NCBI GenBank assembly: GCA_937915075.1
Contig: CALDMA010000042.1
Span: 1 to 9,675 of the forward strand
Length of the DNA stretch: 9,675 bases
Origin: an uncultured Oscillospiraceae bacterium
Lineage (GTDB): Bacteria; Bacillota; Clostridia; Oscillospirales; Oscillospiraceae
Reading direction: 5' to 3'
The first letter of the stretch is position 1, and every line of letters begins with the position of its first letter. Shown here one piece after another: positions 1 through 6,814 of this stretch. Under the pieces are notes generated by a model. That model was not told the origin of the DNA. It ran no database searches and was given only the letters and a program-made list of their open reading frames with translations. The position numbers and the translations under genes were made by a program.

Positions 1-1
1 C

Positions 2-625
2 ATCCACAACTCCGGCTGTGACGAGAGCCGCCATGACGGCGTACACACCTTCTACGTCGGCAAAAATTCCCACGTCCACTACTCCGAAAAGCACTACGGC
101 GAGGGTGACGGCAGCGGCAAAAACGTCATGAACCCCCAGACCATCGTGTATCTGGAGGAGGGCGCGAGCATCCAGATGGACACCGTGCAGATCCGCGGCA
201 TCGACTCCACCAAGCGCTACACGAAAATTGTCTGCGGCAAGGACGCCGAGGGCGTCGTCACCGAGCGCCTGCTCACCCATGGCCGTCAGGAGGCCACGAG
301 CGATATGGAGATCGTGCTCGACGGCGAGAATTCCCGTGGGCGCGTCATTTCCCGCTCCGTTGCGCAGGACGAGTCCAGCCAGCTCTTCTACCCCCGCATG
401 GTCGGCAACGCGAAGTGCTTCGGCCATGTCCAATGCGACTCCATCATCATGGGCAGCGCGAAGATCCGCTCCATTCCTGAGATCGCGGCGAACTCCACGG
501 ACGCCCAGCTCATCCATGAGGCCGCCATCGGCAAGATCGCCGGCGACCAGCTCCTCAAGCTCCAGACCCTCGGCCTGACCGCCGAGGAGGCGGAGGATAC
601 CATCCTCAAGGGCTTCCTCGCGTAA
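2..625 (+). CDS. sufB: SufB/SufD-family Fe-S cluster scaffold protein, C-terminal part (5' end outside window)
   Basis: The reading frame is open from base 2 and gives 207 residues ending in TAA at 623-625; the start lies upstream of the window. In the SUF pathway this cytosolic family, with the ATPase SufC, forms the scaffold on which Fe-S clusters are built. The visible part is the right-handed beta-helix core followed by the C-terminal helical domain. Near the start is IHNSGCDESRHDG and further on KHYGEG, both typical of the short clostridial/archaeal SufB type. The conserved CDSII (Cys codon 434-436) and IHEAAIGKIAGDQ (His 515-517, Glu 518-520) match the Cys and His-Glu residues needed for cluster assembly in E. 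coli SufB. The end, ILKGFLA, is also typical. About 100 N-terminal residues are probably missing. SufC would be expected just upstream in a two-gene suf locus, but this cannot be seen. A SufD name is possible because these short proteins stand in for both. Confidence 0.93.
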   Translation: MHNSGCDESRHDGVHTFYVGKNSHVHYSEKHYGEGDGSGKNVMNPQTIVYLEEGASIQMDTVQIRGIDSTKRYTKIVCGKDAEGVVTERLLTHGRQEATSDMEIVLDGENSRGRVISRSVAQDESSQLFYPRMVGNAKCFGHVQCDSIIMGSAKIRSIPEIAANSTDAQLIHEAAIGKIAGDQLLKLQTLGLTAEEAEDTILKGFLA

Positions 626-633
626 GAAGACAT

Positions 634-675
634 AAAAAAAGGAACGCGGCTGCTGTGCAGCTGCGTTCCTTTTTT
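634..675. terminator. Bidirectional intrinsic terminator between sufB and the 689-1084 gene
   Basis: Arms at 641-653 and 657-669 pair over 13 bp with one G-U wobble, around a 3-nt loop (TGT). Six T follow on the right (670-675) and seven A precede on the left (634-640), so the hairpin can end transcripts from both converging genes. Confidence 0.9.
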
Positions 676-688
676 ATGCGCGGTGTGC

Positions 689-1084
689 TTACTCCTGTAC
701 GGGAGCCTCGGCAGGCGCTTCAGCGGGAGCCTCGACCGGCGCTTCGGCGGGAGCGGCCTCGGTGACGTCGGCACATTCGGCCTCGACGGGCGCATCCTCG
801 CCCTGCAGCGCGGCGATCCTCGCCTGACTGGCGCGGATGGCGGCGACGATGTCGGCGACCGCCTCGGGAGCCTCGCCCTTGAGCTCGGAAACATACCACT
901 CGCCGATGGCGCGGTAGTTCTTCTCAATGGCGCGCTGCTCGCCGGCGATGGCGACGTTGGTCTTAACGGTCTCGGCGGCGTCCTGTGCCTTCTCGCTGGC
1001 AATGGCGGCGACCTCCTTGCCCTTTTCGGCCGCGGCAAACGCGACGTCCTGTACCTTCCTGCTCAGATCCTCAAAAAATGCCAT
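689..1084 (-). CDS. Small alanine/glutamate-rich helical protein, function unknown
   Basis: This is a 131-residue protein with no recognised enzymatic motif. The start at 1084 is chosen because AAGGAG lies 9 nt upstream; the frame runs 44 codons further up, but that stretch crosses the promoter and palindrome and reads as non-coding. Residues 1-95 are predicted to be helical and mostly charged (MAFFEDLSRKVQDV, then EKGKEVAAIASEKAQDAAE, then YRAIGEWYVSEL). This resembles small clostridial proteins with a long helix followed by a YxxIGxxYV segment, many of which end in a zinc ribbon. Here the zinc ribbon is absent: there is a single Cys, at 104. Instead the tail, residues 111-131, is a low-complexity run of AEAP/VEAP units with no positive charge. 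There is no signal peptide or membrane segment, so it is probably cytosolic. It is flanked by its own promoter and a terminator, so it is likely monocistronic. The similarity to the zinc-ribbon group is from memory of the sequence style, not a search. Confidence 0.8.
   Translation of the reverse strand: MAFFEDLSRKVQDVAFAAAEKGKEVAAIASEKAQDAAETVKTNVAIAGEQRAIEKNYRAIGEWYVSELKGEAPEAVADIVAAIRASQARIAALQGEDAPVEAECADVTEAAPAEAPVEAPAEAPAEAPVQE
701..754. repeat. 24-bp tandem repeat encoding the AEAP tail
   Basis: Two near-identical 24-bp units (701-724 and 725-748) differ at three positions, and a partial third follows (749-754 and a little beyond). On the minus strand each unit encodes eight residues of the Ala-Glu-Pro-rich tail. 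The whole-codon period keeps the frame when copies are gained or lost. Confidence 0.75.
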
Positions 1085-1093
1085 GATCTTCTT

Positions 1094-1099
1094 CTCCTT
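1094..1099 (-). promoter_or_regulatory. Ribosome binding site that fixes the start at 1084
   Basis: On the minus strand this reads AAGGAG, 9 nt before the ATG at 1084-1082. No comparable site precedes the upstream in-frame ATG at 1216. Confidence 0.8.
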
Positions 1100-1129
1100 T
1101 CTATTATGCGGGGTTTTCCTGTTGCCCCT

Positions 1130-1158
1130 ATTATACGCGCACATTTCTTCGCTTGCAA
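1130..1158 (-). promoter_or_regulatory. Sigma-A-type promoter of the 689-1084 gene
   Basis: On the minus strand there is TTGCAA (1158-1153), a 17-bp spacer, then a perfect TATAAT (1135-1130). Transcription would start near 1123, leaving about a 39-nt leader. The -35 hexamer is the exact centre of the 30-bp palindrome at 1141-1170. Confidence 0.75.
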
Positions 1159-1170
1159 GCGAAGAAATGT
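1141..1170. promoter_or_regulatory. Perfect 30-bp palindrome over the -35 box, candidate operator
   Basis: The arm ACATTTCTTCGCTTG (1141-1155) is followed directly by its exact reverse complement (1156-1170), with no spacer and no mismatch. It covers the -35 hexamer and most of the spacer of the promoter reading left. A dimeric repressor site is the simplest reading. A transcript hairpin is less likely because the palindrome lies upstream of the predicted start site. Confidence 0.6.
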
Positions 1171-1173
1171 ACG

Positions 1174-1189
1174 AGAATGTAAACATTCT
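1174..1189. promoter_or_regulatory. Second inverted repeat upstream of the palindrome promoter
   Basis: AGAATGT (1174-1180), two A, then ACATTCT (1183-1189) form a perfect 7-2-7 inverted repeat. It lies 3 bp beyond the 30-bp palindrome, upstream of the promoter at 1130-1158. The layout is that of an operator or activator half-site pair. I cannot name a regulator. Confidence 0.4.
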
Positions 1190-1219
1190 GTGTCTGTAGT
1201 CTGAATATTTCGGCACATT

Positions 1220-2728
<1,509 letters not shown>

Positions 2729-2746
2729 AAATACCCCCTGTTATTT

Positions 2747-2786
2747 CGAAAAACGATGTGGTATACTAAAAAAGACCTGTTTTTCG
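2747..2786. promoter_or_regulatory. Inverted repeat bracketing the glpK/hydrolase promoters
   Basis: CGAAAAAC at 2747-2754 and its reverse complement GTTTTTCG at 2779-2786 are separated by 24 bp, about three helical turns centre to centre. The two arms flank the + strand -10 box, and the right arm covers the predicted glpK start. They could be paired operators. Chance occurrence in an AT-rich gap is possible. Confidence 0.35.
2759..2767 (+). promoter_or_regulatory. Candidate extended -10 promoter of the alpha/beta hydrolase
   Basis: TGGTATACT is an extended -10 with a weak -35 near 2739-2744. Transcription would start near 2774, about 42 nt before the ATG at 2816. It faces the candidate glpK promoter and overlaps its footprint. 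Confidence 0.5.
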
Positions 2787-2787
2787 G

Positions 2788-2796
2788 ATTATATCA
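2788..2796 (-). promoter_or_regulatory. Candidate extended -10 promoter of glpK
   Basis: On the minus strand this reads TGATATAAT, a perfect -10 with the extended TG motif. No good -35 lies 17-18 bp upstream, which extended -10 promoters tolerate. Transcription would start near 2781, giving a leader of about 50 nt. Confidence 0.5.
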
Positions 2797-2815
2797 TACA
2801 AAGGAGCCTTGCGCT

Positions 2816-3748
2816 ATGGAGAATCGAAAAGAATTTACCTTTCCCTCCGCCGACGGAAGGACGGCCATCCACGCGGTCGAATGGCATCCGGAGAGGGAGC
2901 CGGTCGGCATTTTGCAGATCGCGCACGGCGTGGCGGAGTACGCGCTGCGCTACGAGCCGTTCGCGCGCTTCCTGAACGCGCACGGCTTTTTGGTCGTGGC
3001 GAACGACCACCTCGGCCACGGCGAGTCGGTCGCCGAGGGTGCGCCGCGGCTCTACTTCGGCGAAAAGGGCAGCTGGCAGCATGTCGTAGACGATATGTAC
3101 ACGCTTCGCTGCCGGACCGGCGAAGCCTATCCGGAGCTGCCGTATTTTATCATGGGACACTCCATGGGCTCGTTCCTCACACGCACCTACCTCATCCGCT
3201 ATCCCGGCACGGTTAAGGGCGCGATCCTGATGGGCACGGGACAGAATCCCGACGCGATGCTCATCGGCGGCAAGGCGCTCGCGGGCGTGCTGGCAAAGAA
3301 GGTCGGACGCGAGAACGCGAGCGACGTCGTGGAGAAGCTCGCCTTCGGCGCCTACAACAAAGCCTTCGCGCCCAACCGCACGGGCTACGACTGGCTGAGC
3401 GTGAGCGAGGAAAACGTGGACGCCTACATTGCCGATCCGCTCTGCGGCGGCATGGCGAGCACGGGGCTGTTCCTCGAGCTGCTCGACGGCATGGCCTTCC
3501 TCAAGAAACCTGCCAACCTGCGGCACATGAACATGGCGACGCCCGTACTCTTCATCTCCGGCGACCGCGACCCCGTGGGCGGCATGGGCAAGGGCGTGCG
3601 CGCGGCCTGCGAGAGCTTTCGCCGCGCCGGTGTGCGCGACGCGGAGCTGAAGCTCTATCCCGGCCTGCGCCACGAGATATTGAACGAGGACTGCCGCGCG
3701 CAGGTCTACGACGATCTATGGGACTGGCTCGAGCGGCATAACGGTTAA
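2816..3748 (+). CDS. Alpha/beta hydrolase, monoacylglycerol lipase / lysophospholipase-like
   Basis: This 310-residue serine hydrolase matches the serine aminopeptidase S33 / monoacylglycerol lipase group, which cleaves fatty acids from monoacylglycerols or lysolipids. The core is complete: the oxyanion HG motif in IAHGVAEY (residues 35-42); NDHLGHGES (63-71); the nucleophile elbow GHSMG (114-118) with Ser116; the acid in SGDRDPVG (248-255), probably Asp252; and His286 in GLRHEILNE (283-291). There is no signal peptide, so it acts inside the cell. The start at 2816 is chosen for AAGGAG at 2801-2806, 9 nt upstream. The frame is open far upstream, but only as the antisense of glpK. It is divergent from glpK, which fits release and then phosphorylation of glycerol; that coupling is inferred. 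An esterase with another acyl substrate is equally possible from sequence alone. Confidence 0.9.
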   Translation: MENRKEFTFPSADGRTAIHAVEWHPEREPVGILQIAHGVAEYALRYEPFARFLNAHGFLVVANDHLGHGESVAEGAPRLYFGEKGSWQHVVDDMYTLRCRTGEAYPELPYFIMGHSMGSFLTRTYLIRYPGTVKGAILMGTGQNPDAMLIGGKALAGVLAKKVGRENASDVVEKLAFGAYNKAFAPNRTGYDWLSVSEENVDAYIADPLCGGMASTGLFLELLDGMAFLKKPANLRHMNMATPVLFISGDRDPVGGMGKGVRAACESFRRAGVRDAELKLYPGLRHEILNEDCRAQVYDDLWDWLERHNG

Positions 3749-3751
3749 ACG

Positions 3752-3780
3752 AAAAGCGTGGGCTAAGCCCACGCTTTTTT
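3752..3780. terminator. Bidirectional terminator after the hydrolase gene
   Basis: The 12-bp arms AAAAGCGTGGGC (3752-3763) and GCCCACGCTTTT (3767-3778) enclose a TAA loop, and T runs on to 3780. The A-rich left arm makes it usable by the converging minus-strand gene as well. Confidence 0.93.
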
Positions 3781-4323
3781 CTATGCCGTCCGGGATTTCC
3801 GCCGCAGGCGGTTCGGGGCGAGCAGGTCGATGTCGCCCCAGCGCAGCAGCACGCCGGCGCTCCACAGCGCGTCGATGCCGAGGCAGAGCAGCACGGTATT
3901 CGTCACGGCGGGCGGGATGTCGGCGGCGAGGGCCGCCAGCGCGGGCTGCACGAGGCGCACAGCGAGTGCGCCGAGCACACCCCACGCGAGCGAGAACGGC
4001 AGACAGATGCGGCCGTTGACGTCCGTTTTTGTCGCGCTGTAGTCCCAGAAGCGCACGCCGAGCACGGCGTCGCAGAAAAGATGAACGGCGTATTCTGCCG
4101 TCGTGGCGGTGATGCCGCAGAGCAGCATGAGTTCCAAAACCGGGCCGACGCGCTCCGCGCCCAGCGCGAGCACGGCGCACATCGCGAGACCGTACACGGG
4201 GCAGACGGGCGCGAGCAGAAAGCCCTTCCGCACGCGGTGCTCCGCGTGTGTGAGAGCCGCGAAGAGCTTTTCGAGCAGATAGCCCAGAAAGCCGTAGCCG
4301 AGAAAATACCAGAAATACGTCAT
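3781..4323 (-). CDS. PF06541-type membrane protein (putative ABC-transporter type IV family)
   Basis: This 180-residue protein has about five hydrophobic segments and is an integral membrane protein. It fits the family labelled putative ABC-transporter type IV, whose real function is not established. Features of that family, in order, are an N-terminal FLGYGFLGYLLEKLF helix (7-21), a short basic loop, GFLLAPVCPVYG (34-45), Glu77-Tyr78 at the end of the second or third helix, FWDYS (92-96) and NGRICL (103-108). The start at 4323 has AGGAGG 11 nt upstream. There is no ATP-binding partner nearby, so the ABC label should not be taken to mean transport. The tail (RLRRKSRTA) is positively charged and probably cytoplasmic. 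The gene is divergent from the uracil-DNA glycosylase gene, with a 126-bp gap, and converges on the terminator at 3752-3780. I see no clear minus-strand promoter in the gap. Confidence 0.82.
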   Translation of the reverse strand: MTYFWYFLGYGFLGYLLEKLFAALTHAEHRVRKGFLLAPVCPVYGLAMCAVLALGAERVGPVLELMLLCGITATTAEYAVHLFCDAVLGVRFWDYSATKTDVNGRICLPFSLAWGVLGALAVRLVQPALAALAADIPPAVTNTVLLCLGIDALWSAGVLLRWGDIDLLAPNRLRRKSRTA

Positions 4324-4388
4324 CGTGTCCGCTCACCTCCTGCACCGCAGTTTGCCCGCGCGAGGCGGAAAAATGCGCCGCGGCGGCG

Positions 4389-4417
4389 TTGCAAAGAATG
4401 GAAAAACGTGATACCAT
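4389..4417 (+). promoter_or_regulatory. Promoter of the family 4 uracil-DNA glycosylase gene
   Basis: TTGCAA (4389-4394), a 17-bp spacer, then TACCAT (4412-4417) preceded by TGA, making an extended -10. The expected start is near 4424, about 26 nt before the ATG. GGGAGG at 4437-4442 is the ribosome binding site, 7 nt from the ATG. Confidence 0.65.
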
Positions 4418-4449
4418 AGGCTGCAGAAAGAAAAGAGGGAGGACGAGCT

Positions 4450-5034
4450 ATGGCAGACCGTTGGGAGGAACTGGAAAAGCGCTGTCAAAACTGCCGCGAG
4501 TGCTCGCTGTGTGAAACGCGGACGAATGTGGTCTTCGGCGTCGGCAGCCGCACGGCGGAGATCCTGTTCGTTGGCGAGGGCCCCGGCGCGCACGAGGACG
4601 AGCAGGGCGTGCCCTTTGTCGGCAAGGCGGGACAGCTGCTCGACGATATGCTCGCCATCATCGGCCTCGACCGCACGATGGTCTACATCGCGAATATCGT
4701 CAAGTGCCGTCCGCCGCAGAACCGCGATCCGCTCGGCGTGGAGCAGGACGCCTGCATCGGCTATCTGCGCGAGCAGGTGACGCTGCTGCGCCCGAAGCTG
4801 ATCGTCTGCCTTGGCCGCATCGCGGCGATGCGCCTGATTCGCGAGGATTTCAAGATCACGCGCGAGCATGGACAGTGGGTGAAAAAGGGCGATTTCGAGC
4901 TTATGGCGATGTACCACCCCGCGGCGCTGCTGCGCGATCCCGCGCGGCGGCCCGACGCCTTTGAGGACCTGATGAGCCTGCGCGAAAAGGTCCGCGCGGT
5001 GTGCGAGCACACGCCGCTGCCGGAAAAGCTGTGA
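4450..5034 (+). CDS. Uracil-DNA glycosylase, family 4 ([4Fe-4S] type)
   Basis: This enzyme removes uracil from DNA, the product of cytosine deamination, to begin base-excision repair. The 194 residues match the family length. Motif A, GEGPGAHEDEQGVPFVG (42-58), and motif B, YHPAALLR (155-162), are both intact. Iron-sulfur ligands expected in family 4 are present: the N-terminal Cys pair, probably Cys15 and Cys18 in NCRECSL (14-20), then Cys86 in IVKCRPPQN (83-91) and Cys102 in EQDACIGY. Extra Cys at 12 and 21 give a C-x2-C-x2-C-x2-C run, more than the cluster needs. The start at 4450 is set by GGGAGG 7 nt upstream. The gene has its own promoter and a terminator directly after it. The protein needs an Fe-S cluster, which the suf gene at the left edge could help supply, though that is general housekeeping rather than a specific link. 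It could be exchanged with a family 5 label, but Glu43 and Asp50 in motif A favour family 4. Confidence 0.95.
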   Translation: MADRWEELEKRCQNCRECSLCETRTNVVFGVGSRTAEILFVGEGPGAHEDEQGVPFVGKAGQLLDDMLAIIGLDRTMVYIANIVKCRPPQNRDPLGVEQDACIGYLREQVTLLRPKLIVCLGRIAAMRLIREDFKITREHGQWVKKGDFELMAMYHPAALLRDPARRPDAFEDLMSLREKVRAVCEHTPLPEKL

Positions 5035-5044
5035 GAATGAGAAG

Positions 5045-5074
5045 AAAAGCGAGGCGCGTCACGCCTCGCTTTTT
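5045..5074. terminator. Bidirectional terminator overlapping the end of the first EamA gene
   Basis: AAAAGCGAGGCG (5045-5056) pairs with CGCCTCGCTTTT (5062-5073) around a 5-nt loop, and T runs to 5074. The stop codon of the minus-strand EamA gene (5059-5061) lies inside the loop, so the hairpin includes that gene's last codons. Confidence 0.9.
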
Positions 5075-5958
5075 GCTTCTTCTTTGACCGTTCCGTCGGC
5101 CTTGGCCAGCAGGAAGACCGCCAGCAGGATGCAGAAAATGCCGATGCCCAGCCGCACGGTCAGCACCTCATGGTAGACGAGGATGCCGATGACCACGCTC
5201 GTGAGCGGCTCGAAGGTCGAGAGCATGGACGCGCTCTGCGCGCCGATGAAGCGGTTGCCGAGCTGGAACAGCAGCGACGCCGCAGTGGACACGCAGCAGT
5301 AGAGCGCGAGCGCGCCGCGCGTGAAGGCGGTGGAGGGCCAGACGAATTCGCCCATCGCGAACGTGATGCCGCCGACGAGCACGGCGGAAAAGACGCACAG
5401 CCAGAAGGCGAGCTTGAACGGCACCATTGTCACCAGCCCGCTGGAGTTGAGATGCACGATGTAGTATGCCCACGCCACGCCCGAGGCGAGCGCGAGGAAT
5501 ACGCCGTAGGCGCTCACATCGCCGCCGGGGGTGTAAAAGCACAGAATACCGGCGAAGCACAGTGCGCAGCATACGATCTTGCGGCGGTTCGCCTTTTCAT
5601 AGCGGAAGGCGATGCAGGCAATGACCACCAGCACGGGATAGACGAAGTGCAGCGTGGTGGCAAGGCCCGAGGCGAGGTAGTTATAGGACGCGAAGAGCAG
5701 CGGCCCGATGAGTCCGTAGCCGATGCAGCAGATCAGAATGTCCTTGAGCTCCCGCCGGCTCAGGCGCAGCTTTTCGCGCACGCTGCCGCTTCCGCCGCAT
5801 ACAAGAAGGATGAAAAAAATAACGACGCCGGCGATAAGGCGAGCGAAGGTCTGCGTGAGCGAGTTGCAGCCGCCGACGTTGATGGTTTTGGAGAAGAGCG
5901 GGTTCAGACCGTAGAGGACTGCGGACAGAACGGTCAGAAGGATTCCCTTTGCCTGCAT
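5059..5958 (-). CDS. EamA/DMT-superfamily transporter (first of two)
   Basis: This 299-residue integral membrane protein has about ten hydrophobic helices arranged as two EamA repeats, roughly residues 5-137 and 150-287. It shows the family opening (GILLTVLSAVLYGLNPLFSK, 5-24), a polar YNYLASGLATTLHFVYPV stretch late in repeat one, and STFEPLTSVVIGILVYHE in repeat two. The second is the usual FxxPLxxxxxxxxxxxE pattern. The tail GTVKEEAKSEA is charged and cytoplasmic. Members export or import small metabolites such as amino acids or nucleosides; the substrate cannot be read from the sequence. The ATG at 5958 follows GGAGG. It is about 110 bp downstream of the hypoxanthine-glycosylase gene on the same strand, but has a promoter of its own, so co-transcription is optional. 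Confidence 0.93.
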   Translation of the reverse strand: MQAKGILLTVLSAVLYGLNPLFSKTINVGGCNSLTQTFARLIAGVVIFFILLVCGGSGSVREKLRLSRRELKDILICCIGYGLIGPLLFASYNYLASGLATTLHFVYPVLVVIACIAFRYEKANRRKIVCCALCFAGILCFYTPGGDVSAYGVFLALASGVAWAYYIVHLNSSGLVTMVPFKLAFWLCVFSAVLVGGITFAMGEFVWPSTAFTRGALALYCCVSTAASLLFQLGNRFIGAQSASMLSTFEPLTSVVIGILVYHEVLTVRLGIGIFCILLAVFLLAKADGTVKEEAKSEA

Positions 5959-5992
5959 GGCGTTTGCCTCCGTTTTTTGCTGTTATTGGGGC

Positions 5993-6022
5993 ATTATACG
6001 ACGCGGAGGGGGGGAAAAGCAA
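5993..6022 (-). promoter_or_regulatory. Promoter of the first EamA transporter
   Basis: On the minus strand there is TTGCTT (6022-6017), an 18-bp spacer and a perfect TATAAT (5998-5993). The leader is about 28 nt. A 10-bp palindrome TTGTTAACAA (6027-6036) sits just upstream of the -35 and could be a small operator or chance. Confidence 0.65.
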
Positions 6023-6056
6023 CGGGTTGTTAACAAGTTAAAGTGACATTTTTCAC

Positions 6057-6069
6057 CGGCTCGGAGCCG
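6057..6069 (-). terminator. Weak hairpin after the hypoxanthine-DNA glycosylase gene
   Basis: CGGCT and AGCCG pair around CGG immediately after the stop codon at 6070. A second small inverted repeat (GTGA/TCAC at 6043-6056) and a short T-run follow on the minus strand. This could be a leaky terminator; the T-tract is poor. Confidence 0.3.
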
Positions 6070-6564
6070 TCACAGCCACGGCGCGAGCGCCGCGCGCCAG
6101 CGCTCCGTGAGCGCCTGCACGGACGAGCGCGCGTTGGCGGGACTGGTGGAGGGCAGAGCCTCCGCTTTTCCCCATACGGCCTCGTCGTACCGGCGGTAAA
6201 AGCGGTAGGCCGTGCCGCCGTTGCAGAAGATGCGGCGGACCGGCGCGGCGTTCAGAATGCGAGAGAGGTCGTTCGGCGCCGCGTTCGTGATGCTCGCGTC
6301 GGACGAGCCTGCGATGTCGCAGGAGGCGATGACGTCCCACAGCGCGACGCCATGGCGCAGGAGCAGGGACTTCTTTTCCGCCACCGTCTGCGGCGTCTCC
6401 TCGCCGAGCACGGCGGCGAGCACGCGCCAGAAGCGGTTTTGCGGATGGCCATAGAAGAACGCCGCCTCGCGCGACTTCACCGAGGGGAAGGAGCCGAGGA
6501 TCAATATTCTGCTGTTCTCGTCGTATACCGGTGCGATGGTGTGGAGCTGCGGCTGCTTTTCCAT
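6070..6564 (-). CDS. Hypoxanthine (deoxyinosine) DNA glycosylase, UDG superfamily family 6-like
   Basis: Members of this family excise hypoxanthine, the product of adenine deamination, from DNA. The product has 164 residues. Key motifs are LILGSFPSVKSREA (21-34), the first active-site loop; YGHPQNRFWRVL (38-49), where Asn43 is the likely catalytic Asn described for the family; LWDVIASCDI (75-84); CNGGTA (114-119); and LPSTSPANA (137-145), the minor-groove loop. The start at 6564 is chosen for GGGAGGG shortly upstream. The frame runs another 58 codons up, but that stretch crosses the promoter and is Arg-rich shadow sequence. A Mug-like mismatch glycosylase is the main alternative, though the GHPQNRFW block favours deoxyinosine. 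It is the second UDG-superfamily enzyme in the window, about 1 kb from the family 4 enzyme. Confidence 0.9.
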   Translation of the reverse strand: MEKQPQLHTIAPVYDENSRILILGSFPSVKSREAAFFYGHPQNRFWRVLAAVLGEETPQTVAEKKSLLLRHGVALWDVIASCDIAGSSDASITNAAPNDLSRILNAAPVRRIFCNGGTAYRFYRRYDEAVWGKAEALPSTSPANARSSVQALTERWRAALAPWL

Positions 6565-6592
6565 ATCGGTCCCTCCCTGTTTTCTCGCGGCT

Positions 6593-6621
6593 ATCGTACC
6601 ACGGCGGCGGAGAAAAAACAA
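6593..6621 (-). promoter_or_regulatory. Promoter of the hypoxanthine-DNA glycosylase gene
   Basis: On the minus strand there is TTGTTT (6621-6616), a 17-bp spacer and TACGAT (6598-6593). The expected start is near 6586, about 22 nt before the ATG. Confidence 0.55.
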
Positions 6622-6642
6622 GCGGGCGCGGCGGAAACCACC

Positions 6643-6668
6643 GGAGGAGGGGCTTTCACCCCTCCTCC
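6643..6668. repeat. Strong G/C-rich inverted repeat in the divergent gap
   Basis: GGAGGAGGGG (6643-6652) and CCCCTCCTCC (6659-6668) pair perfectly over 10 bp around CTTTCA. Only three T follow on the + strand and none on the minus strand. It is upstream of both divergent promoters, so it lies in neither predicted mRNA. It may be a relic terminator or a structural or binding site. Confidence 0.55.
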
Positions 6669-6723
6669 TTTCAAACGAACGGCAAGGCAAGGTCATGCCG
6701 CCGCGCGTCTGAAGAGTATCATG

Positions 6724-6737
6724 TGCGGAAATCCGCA
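6724..6737. promoter_or_regulatory. Inverted repeat upstream of the DUF5662 promoter
   Basis: TGCGGA, two A, then TCCGCA form a perfect 6-2-6 inverted repeat, 11 bp upstream of the -35 box at 6749. The position suits an activator or operator site; it could also be chance. Confidence 0.3.
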
Positions 6738-6748
6738 AAAAATACGCT

Positions 6749-6776
6749 TTGCCATTTCCGCGGGATGTGCTACAAT
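6749..6776 (+). promoter_or_regulatory. Promoter of the DUF5662 gene
   Basis: TTGCCA (6749-6754), a 16-bp spacer, then TACAAT (6771-6776) preceded by TGC, making an extended -10. The start would be near 6783, about 32 nt before the ATG. Confidence 0.7.
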
Positions 6777-6814
6777 AGGTTCATTCTTATCTTTTGCCCG
6801 CGGGAGGAGCCGCC

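Noticed and set aside
683..1204. A + strand 173-codon frame rich in Gly, Leu and Asp
   Set aside because: It is the antisense shadow of the 689-1084 gene, with no ribosome binding site and no known domain.
1085..1216. A 44-residue N-terminal extension of the small helical protein
   Set aside because: It would cover the TATAAT promoter, both inverted repeats and the ribosome binding site, and it has no binding site of its own.
6565..6738. A longer start for the hypoxanthine-DNA glycosylase
   Set aside because: The added 58 residues are Arg-rich, cross the promoter and G/C hairpin, and precede a well-placed GGGAGGG site at the chosen start.
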